Assembly: GCA_018240425.1 (NCBI GenBank)
Contig: JAFEFU010000059.1
Span: 41,379 to 105,378, forward strand
Reading direction: 5' to 3'
Length of the DNA stretch: 64,000 nt
Origin: Pseudomonadota bacterium
Lineage (GTDB): Bacteria > Pseudomonadota > Alphaproteobacteria > Rhodobacterales > Rhodobacteraceae
The position numbers were made by a program, and so were the translations under genes. Below, one piece after another: positions 1 through 6,609 of this stretch. Each line of letters starts with the position of its first letter. The stretch's first letter is position 1. The notes under the pieces were generated by a model. The model searched no databases. It was given only the letters and a program-made list of their open reading frames with translations, and was not told where the DNA came from.

Positions 1-42
1 GAAACTGGCCCTGAAGTCGCTGCTGTCCGTATGGTCGAGCAT
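1..42 (-). CDS. N-terminus of an unidentified protein, cut by the window edge
   Basis: Only the first 14 codons are present, reading MLDHTDSSDFRASF, and the frame is open to the window edge. The start is supported by a purine-rich GAGTGAGGA stretch just upstream of the ATG. Fourteen residues are too few to name a family. A DnaA-box-like 9-mer lies about 60 bases upstream. Confidence 0.5.
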   Translation of the reverse strand, partial: MLDHTDSSDFRASF

Positions 43-100
43 CAATCATCCTCACTCGCGGGCCGCAGGGGCCCCGGAGCGGGAGCACCGCTCCACTTGC

Positions 101-109
101 TGTGGATAA
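101..109 (-). promoter_or_regulatory. single DnaA-box-like 9-mer
   Basis: TGTGGATAA is the exact reverse complement of the classical DnaA box TTATCCACA. It sits in the gap upstream of the partial minus-strand gene. Only one copy is visible, so it may be a DnaA-regulated promoter site or chance. There is no cluster that would indicate an origin. Confidence 0.35.
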
Positions 110-270
110 CTATATCTGGCGTTTTGCCGGTGGCAAGCCCCGCTATATGCGAATCCATGCACGGAAATGTGACAGGGTGCAGGCCTTGCGTGGCGGGATT
201 GCGGGAAAACGCGGAAAACCCGCCGGTGATGCGGGCAGAGGATCGGGACGGGCGGACGGATCGCTGCGGG

Positions 271-381
271 TCAGCGGCGCTCCCGGCGGCGCGCGGCGAC
301 CGGGACCGGCGCGGCAACGCGCCGGCTGGCCAGCACAAGGCCGGCAACGATCGACAGAACAGCGGCGCAGAAGATGGTCAT
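271..381 (-). CDS. possible 36-residue membrane protein
   Basis: A short ORF encodes a hydrophobic N-terminal helix (about residues 2-19, MTIFCAAVLSIVAGLVLAS) and an arginine-rich tail ending RRRERR, a pattern typical of small single-pass inner-membrane proteins. AAGGGA lies about 9 bases before the ATG and could be a ribosome binding site. No family is recognised. The rest of the 1-464 stretch holds no convincing gene, so this is the best candidate there, but a chance ORF is not excluded. Confidence 0.35.
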   Translation of the reverse strand: MTIFCAAVLSIVAGLVLASRRVAAPVPVAARRRERR

Positions 382-464
382 TCAGGCGATTCCCTTGTCG
401 TCTGCCCGAAAGACTAGCCTTATTGGGACCGGGCGCAAGGGCCGAATGGTCCTCATGGGCGCCC

Positions 465-1124
465 TCAGGCCGAAAGGCGCTGGCGCAGGAAGGTCAGCGC
501 CACCGACAGGCCGTCGGGCGCGATGCCGTGGCCGGTGCCGCGCATGACATGGCCGAAGGTCTCGAACCCGGCCGCCGTCAGGGCCTCGCCGGCGGCGCCC
601 ATCTCGGCGAAGGGGACCATCGGATCGGCGTCGCCGTGAATGAGAAGGACCGGCGGGCGGCTCAGCGTCTCGGCCGCCAGCCGCTCGGGGCCGATCAGCC
701 GGCCCGAGAAGGCGACGATCCCCGCGACCGGCACGGCGCGGCGCGGCGCGACATGGAGCGCCATCATCGAGCCTTGCGAAAACCCGACCAGCGCCAGCCG
801 GTCCGGGGCCAGCCCCTCGCCGGCGAGGCGCGCGTCGAGGAAGGCGTTCAGGTCGTCCGCCGAGGCCATGAGGCCCGCGCTCGCCGCCGCCTCGCTCGAC
901 CCGTCGAGGCGGGGGATCGGGAACCACTGGCGGCCGAAGGGATTGCCGGCGCAGGGTTCCGGCGCGTCGGGCGCCAGAAAGACCGTGTCGGGCAGGTGTT
1001 CGGCCAGGGGATCGGCCAGCCCGAGAAGGTCGGCCCCGTCGGCGCCATAGCCATGCAGGAACACCACCGCGGACGCGGCCTTGCCCGAGCGCGCGGCCCT
1101 GCGTCCAAAGTCCAGTTCACGCAT
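465..1124 (-). CDS. phospholipase/carboxylesterase, alpha/beta hydrolase
   Basis: A 219-residue alpha/beta hydrolase of the bacterial phospholipase/carboxylesterase (YpfH/acyl-protein-thioesterase-like) family, probably acting on short-chain esters in the cytoplasm. Visible features are the oxyanion region FLHGYGADG (residues 22-30), the nucleophile elbow GFSQG with Ser116, an acid in GDADPMVP (Asp167) and His199 in GTGHG, which together form a complete catalytic triad. The length is normal for the family. The start at 1124 is preferred because AAGGGG lies about 7 bases upstream; an ATG at 1130 overlaps the stop of the upstream glycosylase gene. The two genes are transcribed together. The natural substrate cannot be read from sequence. 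Confidence 0.85.
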   Translation of the reverse strand: MRELDFGRRAARSGKAASAVVFLHGYGADGADLLGLADPLAEHLPDTVFLAPDAPEPCAGNPFGRQWFPIPRLDGSSEAAASAGLMASADDLNAFLDARLAGEGLAPDRLALVGFSQGSMMALHVAPRRAVPVAGIVAFSGRLIGPERLAAETLSRPPVLLIHGDADPMVPFAEMGAAGEALTAAGFETFGHVMRGTGHGIAPDGLSVALTFLRQRLSA

Positions 1125-1126
1125 CC

Positions 1127-1753
1127 TCATACCCCTTCGCGGCCCTTGCGCAGCCGGTAGTAAGCCCAGAGCGTCCGCGCCGCAACCGCGCGCCAGGGCG
1201 ACCAGTCCGCCGCCATCGCGCCAAGCGCGCGGTCCCCCGGCCTCGACGGCAGGTCGAACAGCATCCGCGCCGCCTCCTGCAGGGCCAGGTCGCCGGCCGC
1301 GAACACGTCGGCGCGCCCGAGCGAGAACATCGCGTAGATCTCGGCGGTCCAGCGCCCGATGCCCGGCACCGTCACCAGGGTGGCGATCACCGCCTCGTCG
1401 GGCGCCCGCGCGAGCGCCGCGAAATCGAGGTCGGCGCGGGCAAGGGCCTGGGCATAGCGGATCTTCTGGCGCGAGAGGCCGCAGGCGCGCAGCGCCTCCT
1501 CCCCGGCCACGGCGACCCGCGCCGCATCGGTCAGCCCCGCCGCCTCCAGCCTCCGCCAGATCGCGTCGGCCGAGGCCACCGACACCTGCTGGGCCATGAT
1601 CGTGTCGAGAAGTGCCCCAAAGCCGCCGGCATTGCGGCGCAGGGGCAAGGGTCCGCATTCGGCCAGCGCAAGGGCAAAGCGCGGCTCGCGCAGGGCAAGC
1701 CAGGCCGCCCCTTCCGCCAGATCCTCCGGCCCCTCGATGATCCGCCCGGCCAT
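1127..1753 (-). CDS. alkA: DNA-3-methyladenine glycosylase II (HhH-GPD family)
   Basis: A 208-residue base-excision-repair glycosylase that removes alkylated purines from DNA. The helix-hairpin-helix segment VPGIGRWTAEIY is at about residues 119-130, and the catalytic aspartate of the GPD motif is Asp145 in FAAGDLAL. It is shorter than E. coli AlkA because the N-terminal beta domain is absent, as in many alphaproteobacterial members. The start MAGRII was chosen because upstream codons are low-complexity arginine-rich sequence. It forms a two-gene unit with the carboxylesterase. AlkA is the closest named relative, and orthology is inferred. Confidence 0.85.
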   Translation of the reverse strand: MAGRIIEGPEDLAEGAAWLALREPRFALALAECGPLPLRRNAGGFGALLDTIMAQQVSVASADAIWRRLEAAGLTDAARVAVAGEEALRACGLSRQKIRYAQALARADLDFAALARAPDEAVIATLVTVPGIGRWTAEIYAMFSLGRADVFAAGDLALQEAARMLFDLPSRPGDRALGAMAADWSPWRAVAARTLWAYYRLRKGREGV

Positions 1754-1846
1754 GTGCCCGCGCCCTCTGTCCGCACCCCTGCCTGCCGGTCTAGCCGCCC
1801 CGGCGCGCGCCGAACAGTCCCTGCGGCGGCGGCCCATTGTCGCCTG

Positions 1847-1879
1847 CGTTTCCGCTAACAGAAGATGTTTTCGCTAACA
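1847..1879 (+). promoter_or_regulatory. tandem CceR-like operators upstream of gap
   Basis: TGTTTTCGCTAACA at 1866-1879 matches the CceR consensus TGTTAGCGCTAACA (a LacI-family regulator of central carbon metabolism in Rhodobacter) at 12 of 14 positions. A second, weaker copy at 1847-1860 matches at 11 of 14. They lie about 120-150 bases before the first gap gene. A similar site precedes the second gap gene, which supports joint control. Assignment to CceR is inferred from the motif. Confidence 0.6.
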
Positions 1880-1998
1880 TACTGATAATATGTCATTTTC
1901 CTGTTCCGCTCGCCCGGCTATTTGTGTAGGAACGAAGGAACGCCCGCAATGAGCACCCCCGCGCCCGATCCGGCGCGCACCGCAAGCAGGAGCAGAAC

Positions 1999-3003
1999 AT
2001 GACCGTCACCGTCGGCATCAACGGGTTTGGCCGGATCGGCCGCTGCACGCTGGCCCACATCGCCGAGGCCGCGCGCAACGACGTTCAGGTGGTGCGGATC
2101 AACGCGACCGGGCCGATCGAGACCAACGCCCACCTGCTGAAATACGACTCGGTCCACGGCCGCTTTCCCGGCGTGGTCAAGGTCGCGGGCGGCACGCTCG
2201 ACCTCGGGCGCGGACCGATCGAGGTCATGTCGACCTACAACCCCGAGGAGCTGGACTGGGAGGGCGTCGATGTCGTCCTCGAATGCACCGGCCAGTTCAA
2301 CGACCGCGACAAGGCCGCCGTCCACCTGACCCGCGGCGCCAAGCGGGTGCTGGTCTCGGCCCCGGCCAAGCGCGCCGACAAGACCGTGGTCTACGGCGTG
2401 AACCACCGCCAGCTGACCGCCGAGCACCTCGTCGTCTCGAACGGCTCGTGCACCACCAACTGCCTCGCGCCGCTGGCCAAGGTGCTGAACGACGCGATCG
2501 GGATCGAGTCGGGGATCATGACCACCATCCACAGCTACACCGGCGACCAGCCGACGCTCGACCGCCGCCACAAGGATCTCTACCGCGCCCGCGCCGCGGC
2601 GATGGCGATGATCCCGACCTCGACCGGCGCGGCCAAGGCGCTTGGCGAGGTGCTGCCGGAACTGGCGGGCAAGCTCGACGGCACCGCGATCCGGGTGCCG
2701 ACCCCCAATGTCTCGGCGGTGGACCTGACCTTCCAGGCCGGCAAGGACGTGACCGTCGCCGACGTGAACGAGATCGTGCGCGAGGCGGCGGCCGGCTACA
2801 TGGGCATGGTGCTTGCCTATGACCCCGAGCCGAAGGTCTCGATCGACTTCAACCACACGCCCCATTCCTCGATCTTCGCGCCCGACCAGACCAAGGTGGT
2901 CGGCATGCGCACCGTCAGGGTGCTGGCCTGGTATGACAACGAATGGGGCTTCTCCTGCCGGATGGCCGACGTGGCCGGCGCGATGGGGCGGCTTCTCCAG
3001 TAA
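1999..3003 (+). CDS. gap: glyceraldehyde-3-phosphate dehydrogenase, probably NADP-preferring
   Basis: A 334-residue phosphorylating GAPDH that interconverts glyceraldehyde-3-phosphate and 1,3-bisphosphoglycerate. The Rossmann glycine motif INGFGRIGR is at residues 7-15. The catalytic pair is Cys151 (SCTTNC) and His178 (HSYTGDQ). Unlike NAD enzymes, the acidic residue that binds the adenosine ribose is Ala36 (RINATG), and the usual Leu-Pro before HKD is Arg189-Arg190 (LDRRHKD). Both changes favour binding the 2'-phosphate of NADP. The second gap gene at 3241 retains Asp36. The gene is followed at 10 bases by a small membrane ORF. AGGAG-like sequence lies ahead of the ATG. The cofactor preference is an inference from two positions. 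Confidence 0.93.
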   Translation: MTVTVGINGFGRIGRCTLAHIAEAARNDVQVVRINATGPIETNAHLLKYDSVHGRFPGVVKVAGGTLDLGRGPIEVMSTYNPEELDWEGVDVVLECTGQFNDRDKAAVHLTRGAKRVLVSAPAKRADKTVVYGVNHRQLTAEHLVVSNGSCTTNCLAPLAKVLNDAIGIESGIMTTIHSYTGDQPTLDRRHKDLYRARAAAMAMIPTSTGAAKALGEVLPELAGKLDGTAIRVPTPNVSAVDLTFQAGKDVTVADVNEIVREAAAGYMGMVLAYDPEPKVSIDFNHTPHSSIFAPDQTKVVGMRTVRVLAWYDNEWGFSCRMADVAGAMGRLLQ

Positions 3004-3012
3004 CGGGGACGC

Positions 3013-3156
3013 ATGACCCATCGCATCTTCCTGGGGCTGGCCGGACTGATCCTGCTGGCCCTTGTCATTGATGCCGCCGCCTTTCACGGCGCGGCGCTGC
3101 TGTTTCTGGCCCGCAAGTTCGTCGACCTCAGCGACTGGGTCGCTTTCTGGCGCTGA
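3013..3156 (+). CDS. small membrane protein between the gap genes
   Basis: A 47-residue ORF begins 10 bases after the first gap stop codon with GGGGAC as a likely ribosome binding site. It has a long hydrophobic stretch (about residues 5-33) and a short charged end rich in aromatic residues (DLSDWVAFWR). Codon use matches its neighbours. No function is known to me. Its tight spacing suggests co-transcription with the upstream GAPDH. Confidence 0.65.
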   Translation: MTHRIFLGLAGLILLALVIDAAAFHGAALLFLARKFVDLSDWVAFWR

Positions 3157-3172
3157 CAGGCCTATTGTCGGG

Positions 3173-3209
3173 TTGACGCTGCCTGCGTTTTTTGATGTTA
3201 GCGATAACG
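3173..3209 (+). promoter_or_regulatory. gap promoter with overlapping CceR-like operator
   Basis: A TTGACG -35 hexamer is at 3173-3178. With a 17-base spacer the -10 falls on TGTTAG at 3196-3201, inside TGTTAGCGATAACG (3196-3209). That 14-mer matches the CceR palindrome TGTTAGCGCTAACA at 12 of 14 positions. A regulator bound there would occlude polymerase. The second gap gene starts 31 bases downstream. Confidence 0.55.
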
Positions 3210-3240
3210 CAACAGAGGCGGCGAAATCCGGGAGACTGGC

Positions 3241-4242
3241 ATGACGGTCAAGGTGGCGATCAACGGCTTCGGACGGATCGGGCGCAATGTCCTGCGGGCG
3301 ATCGTCGAATCGGGGCGCAGGGATATCGAGGTGGTGGCGATCAACGATCTCGGCCCGGTCGAGACCAATGCCCATCTCCTGCGCTTCGACAGCGTGCACG
3401 GGCGCTTTCCGGCCGAGGTCAGGACCACCGCGACCACCATCGACGTGGGCCGCGGCCCGATCGAGGTCACGGCGCTGCGCAATCCGGCCGAACTGCCCTG
3501 GTCGGGGGTGGACGTGGTGATGGAATGCACCGGCATCTTCACCTCGAAGGAGAAATGCCTGCCGCACCTGGAAAACGGCTCGAAGCGCGTCCTCATCTCG
3601 GCCCCGGGCGAAGGCGCGGACAAGACCATCGTCTACGGCGTCAACCACCAGACCCTGACGCGCGACGACCTCGTGGTCTCGAATGCCTCCTGCACGACCA
3701 ACTGCCTTTCCCCGGTCGCCAAGGTGCTGAACGACGCGATCGGCATCTCGCGCGGCTTCATGACCACCATCCACAGCTACACCGGCGACCAGCCGACGCT
3801 CGACACGATGCACAAGGATCTCTACCGCGCCCGCGCCGCCGGGCTCAGCATGATTCCGACCTCGACCGGTGCGGCCAAGGCGGTCGGGCTGGTGCTGCCG
3901 GAACTGAAGGGCCGGCTGGACGGGGTGGCGATCCGGGTGCCGACCCCCAATGTCTCGGTCGTCGATCTGGTGTTCGAGGCGGCGCGCGAAACCTCGGTCG
4001 CCGAGATCAATGCCGCGATCCGCGATGCGGCCCAGGGCCATCTGCGCGGCATCCTCGGCTTTACCGAGCAGCCCAACGTCTCGTCGGACTTCAACCACGA
4101 CCCGCATTCCAGCGTCTTCCACATGGACCAGACCAAGGTCATGGACAGCCGGATGTGCCGCATCCTGTCCTGGTATGACAATGAATGGGGATTCTCGAAC
4201 CGGATGGCGGATACGGCGGTCGAGATGGGCAGGCACCTGTAG
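3241..4242 (+). CDS. gap: glyceraldehyde-3-phosphate dehydrogenase, NAD-type
   Basis: A 333-residue GAPDH, clearly paralogous to the gene at 1999. Catalytic Cys151 (SCTTNC) and the HSYTGDQ histidine are present. Asp36 (INDLG), which excludes the NADP phosphate, is retained, and the two residues before HKD are Thr-Met rather than Arg-Arg. This should be the NAD-linked, glycolytic-type enzyme. It has its own promoter and a CceR-like operator. A GGGCAGGC/GCCTGCCC hairpin spans the stop codon, and the gene is followed at 27 bases by a 291-bp structured repeat. Confidence 0.95.
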   Translation: MTVKVAINGFGRIGRNVLRAIVESGRRDIEVVAINDLGPVETNAHLLRFDSVHGRFPAEVRTTATTIDVGRGPIEVTALRNPAELPWSGVDVVMECTGIFTSKEKCLPHLENGSKRVLISAPGEGADKTIVYGVNHQTLTRDDLVVSNASCTTNCLSPVAKVLNDAIGISRGFMTTIHSYTGDQPTLDTMHKDLYRARAAGLSMIPTSTGAAKAVGLVLPELKGRLDGVAIRVPTPNVSVVDLVFEAARETSVAEINAAIRDAAQGHLRGILGFTEQPNVSSDFNHDPHSSVFHMDQTKVMDSRMCRILSWYDNEWGFSNRMADTAVEMGRHL

Positions 4243-4269
4243 CCTGCCCGGACGGCCCTGCCCCAGGTC

Positions 4270-4560
4270 GGATCGACATTCGGGGCTCGCTTCCGACCTT
4301 TTCGGTCCGGGTGGCAGAGGCCATTGCCTCTGCCACAGTGCGGCGGTTTCCCTTGTCCCGCCGATGGCCCCAAAGGCCATCGGCCAGCGCCCGCCCCGCC
4401 ATCGGCGGGCGCTATGCGCCCACCGGGGCAGGCGCCGGCCTTTGGCAGTTCGTGACATCAGCGGTCCAGCGGCAGCGTTTCCGCGCGGTCGGGGGAAACG
4501 CGATGCGTTTCCTGTTCCCGACCGGGCCCATGCCAGTCCGCAATGGAGGGATGTCGATCC
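4270..4560 (+). repeat. structured dispersed repeat, family 1 copy A
   Basis: A 291-bp element is bounded by inverted ends GGATCGACATT and ATGTCGATCC. A nearly identical copy lies in opposite orientation at 56655-56944. It contains successive hairpins with stems GGCAGAGGC/TGCCTCTGCC, CCGATGGCC/GGCCATCGG, GCGCCCGCC/GGCGGGCGC and a nested GGTCGGG...GGAAACGC/GCGTTTCC...CCCGACC. It fills the gap between convergent gap and coaD. Its end lies 3 bases beyond the coaD stop codon. It has no coding potential. It resembles a MITE or a structured RNA element. Confidence 0.85.
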
Positions 4561-4563
4561 GCC

Positions 4564-5055
4564 CTAACCCAGCCGCGCCTTCAGCGCCCTGTCGACGGCG
4601 GGGGTCACGAACTTCGACACGTCGCCGCCCAGCCGGCAGATCTCCTTGACCAGTTTCGAGGCGATCGCCTGGCGGCGGGCATCGGCCATCAGGAAGACGG
4701 TCTCGATCGAGGCGTCCATCGCCCGGTTCATGCCGACCATCTGGAATTCGTACTCGAAATCGGCGACCGCGCGCAGGCCGCGGATGATGACCCCGGCCCC
4801 CACGTCGCGGGCGCAGTCGATCAGCAGGTTCTCGAACGGGTGCACGACGATCTCGCCGCCGGTGCGGGCAACGATCGCCGCGCATTCCGCCTCGACCATC
4901 GCCACCCGCTCTTCCAGCGGGAACAGCGGCCCCTTGTCGCGGTTGATCGCCACCCCGATCACCAGCCGGTCGACCAGCGCCATCGCCCGCTGGATGATGT
5001 CGGTATGGCCCAGCGTGATCGGATCGAACGTGCCGGGATACAGGCCGATGCGCAT
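4564..5055 (-). CDS. coaD: pantetheine-phosphate adenylyltransferase
   Basis: A 163-residue enzyme of coenzyme A synthesis that transfers AMP from ATP to 4'-phosphopantetheine. The nucleotidyltransferase signature GTFDPITLGH is at residues 8-17, with the TxGH phosphate-binding histidine at 17. The region RGLRAVADFEYE corresponds to the conserved RGLR-D-E substrate-binding segment. The length is typical. The start MRIGLYPG is preceded by GGAGGG. The stop codon abuts the structured repeat: TAG, three bases, then the repeat terminus. Confidence 0.95.
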   Translation of the reverse strand: MRIGLYPGTFDPITLGHTDIIQRAMALVDRLVIGVAINRDKGPLFPLEERVAMVEAECAAIVARTGGEIVVHPFENLLIDCARDVGAGVIIRGLRAVADFEYEFQMVGMNRAMDASIETVFLMADARRQAIASKLVKEICRLGGDVSKFVTPAVDRALKARLG

Positions 5056-5126
5056 GGGAACCCTCCGCTTAGACCCCGGCACGCAACATTATGTCGCGCC
5101 GATTTGCAAGCGCGGAAATCCGGGCC

Positions 5127-5561
5127 TCAGTTGCCCATGATCATTCCCGACAGCGCCTCTTTCTCCATCGCCAGTTCGGAAATCCGCGCCGCGACCACGT
5201 CACCGATCGAGATGATGCCGACCATCTTGCCGCCCTCGATCACCGGCATGTGGCGAAAGCGGCCGTTGGTCATCCGCTCGAGCACCGAATCGGCCTGGTC
5301 GTGGGGCGAGCAGCCGATGATGTTGCGGGTCATCAGCGCCTCGACCTTGTCGGCCAGGCAGATGGCGCCGCGCCGGCCGAGGTCGCGCACGATGTCGCGC
5401 TCGGACAGGATGCCCAGGGGCTGGACCCCGTCATCCGAGACGATGACCGCGCCGATCCGGCGTTCGGCCAGAAGCCGCGCCGCGTCGGCGACGGTGGTCG
5501 AGGGCGCGACCGTGATGATCTGCCCCTGCGCTTTTCCGCGGAGAATCTGGTGGACCTGCAT
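5127..5561 (-). CDS. CBS-domain protein
   Basis: A 144-residue soluble protein made of a tandem pair of CBS motifs (about residues 5-65 and 75-135), containing LSERDIV and SIGDVV, typical CBS segments that bind adenine nucleotides. It has no catalytic domain. Such stand-alone pairs act as energy-sensing regulatory modules, and the partner is unknown. AGGAGG lies 8 bases before the chosen ATG. It is upstream of coaD on the same strand with a 71-base gap, so co-transcription is possible. Confidence 0.85.
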   Translation of the reverse strand: MQVHQILRGKAQGQIITVAPSTTVADAARLLAERRIGAVIVSDDGVQPLGILSERDIVRDLGRRGAICLADKVEALMTRNIIGCSPHDQADSVLERMTNGRFRHMPVIEGGKMVGIISIGDVVAARISELAMEKEALSGMIMGN

Positions 5562-5624
5562 GGGCGAACCTCCTGCCGGATATGACCTTTTCCCCTTCAA
5601 GGTCCACCTTCGGGCGCCCTTCTG

Positions 5625-6512
5625 TCAAGTGAGCGCTTCAAGCCGGGCCACCTCGCGGCGCACACCCTGGGCGAGAGCCTCGGCAAAACGGTTCAGCCGC
5701 TCCGAGCGGCGGTCGTCCAGATGGCGGATCAGCCAGAAGGTGCGGGTCAGGGAAAAGGTGTCCTTCAGCACCGTGGTGATCCCCGGCGCCGAGGGAATCG
5801 CGAAGTCGTGGACGATCGCCACCCCTGCCCCGGCGCGCAGCCAGTTGAACTGGACCGAGACCGAATTCGAGGCGAGACGGGCATTTTCCAGCCCAAGTTC
5901 AGCCAGATAGTCCAGTTCCTTGTCGAAGATCATGTCGGGGATGTAGCCGACCATCCGCCGTCCGGCCAGGTCCGCGCGCGAGCGGATCGGCCCCGTCCGG
6001 GCCAGGTAGTCGTGCGAGGTGGCAAGATGCAGATGATAGTCGCTGATCTTCTGCACCGACAGCCGCCCCGCCGTCGGCGCCGAGACCGAGATCGCCATGT
6101 CGGCCTCGCGCTTGGACAGGTTGAACACGCGGGGCAGCGCAACAATCTGCACCTCAAGGCCGGGATTGTCGTCGCAGATCGCGGCCAGCACCTGCGGCAG
6201 CACATAGTTGGCGCAGCCGTCGGGGGCGCCCACCCGGATCAGGCCGGAAAGCCCCTCGGGTCCGCTCAGCGCCTCGGCGGCGCCGGTGATCGCCGTCTCG
6301 GCCCGCTCGGCATGGGCCAGAAGCCGCGTCCCCTCGTCCGACAGCGCATAGCCCTGCGGCCCCTTGGCGAAGAGCCGCGCCCCCGTCGCCTCCTCGAGCC
6401 GCGCGATGCGGCGCCCGACGGTGGCCGGGTCGATCTTCAGCCGCCGCCCCGCCGCCGACAGGCTTTCGCCGCGCGCCACCGCAAGGAAGATGCGCAGGTC
6501 GTCCCAATCCAT
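5625..6512 (-). CDS. LysR-family transcriptional regulator
   Basis: A 295-residue regulator. The N-terminal winged helix-turn-helix (about residues 1-60, with AVARGESLSAAGRRL and DPATVGRRIARLE) is followed by a LysR substrate-binding domain. It is divergent from mmsA, and the spacer carries an inverted repeat TTTGC-N6-GCAAA. It is probably the regulator of the methylmalonate-semialdehyde dehydrogenase gene, by position. The start MDWDDLRIF is standard for this LysR subgroup. Confidence 0.88.
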   Translation of the reverse strand: MDWDDLRIFLAVARGESLSAAGRRLKIDPATVGRRIARLEEATGARLFAKGPQGYALSDEGTRLLAHAERAETAITGAAEALSGPEGLSGLIRVGAPDGCANYVLPQVLAAICDDNPGLEVQIVALPRVFNLSKREADMAISVSAPTAGRLSVQKISDYHLHLATSHDYLARTGPIRSRADLAGRRMVGYIPDMIFDKELDYLAELGLENARLASNSVSVQFNWLRAGAGVAIVHDFAIPSAPGITTVLKDTFSLTRTFWLIRHLDDRRSERLNRFAEALAQGVRREVARLEALT

Positions 6513-6520
6513 GCCGAACC

Positions 6521-6536
6521 TTTGCGAAAATGCAAA
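6521..6536. promoter_or_regulatory. candidate LysR operator in the lysR/mmsA spacer
   Basis: TTTGCGAAAATGCAAA is an inverted repeat with five-base arms in the 97-bp divergent spacer, 9 bases before the lysR start. Position and form (T-N11-A type) fit autoregulation and mmsA control by the adjacent LysR protein. Confidence 0.5.
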
Positions 6537-6609
6537 ACCTGTTTGGAAACTTGCCTCTGTTTCCGGCAATAACGCAAGGATATTCTCCCGCCAACCAAAG
6601 GAGGATTCC

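Noticed and set aside
1918..4458. Long open minus-strand frame opposite the gap genes
   Set aside because: It is a GC-rich antisense shadow rich in Arg, Gly, Asp and His, with no recognisable family, covering two clear GAPDH genes.
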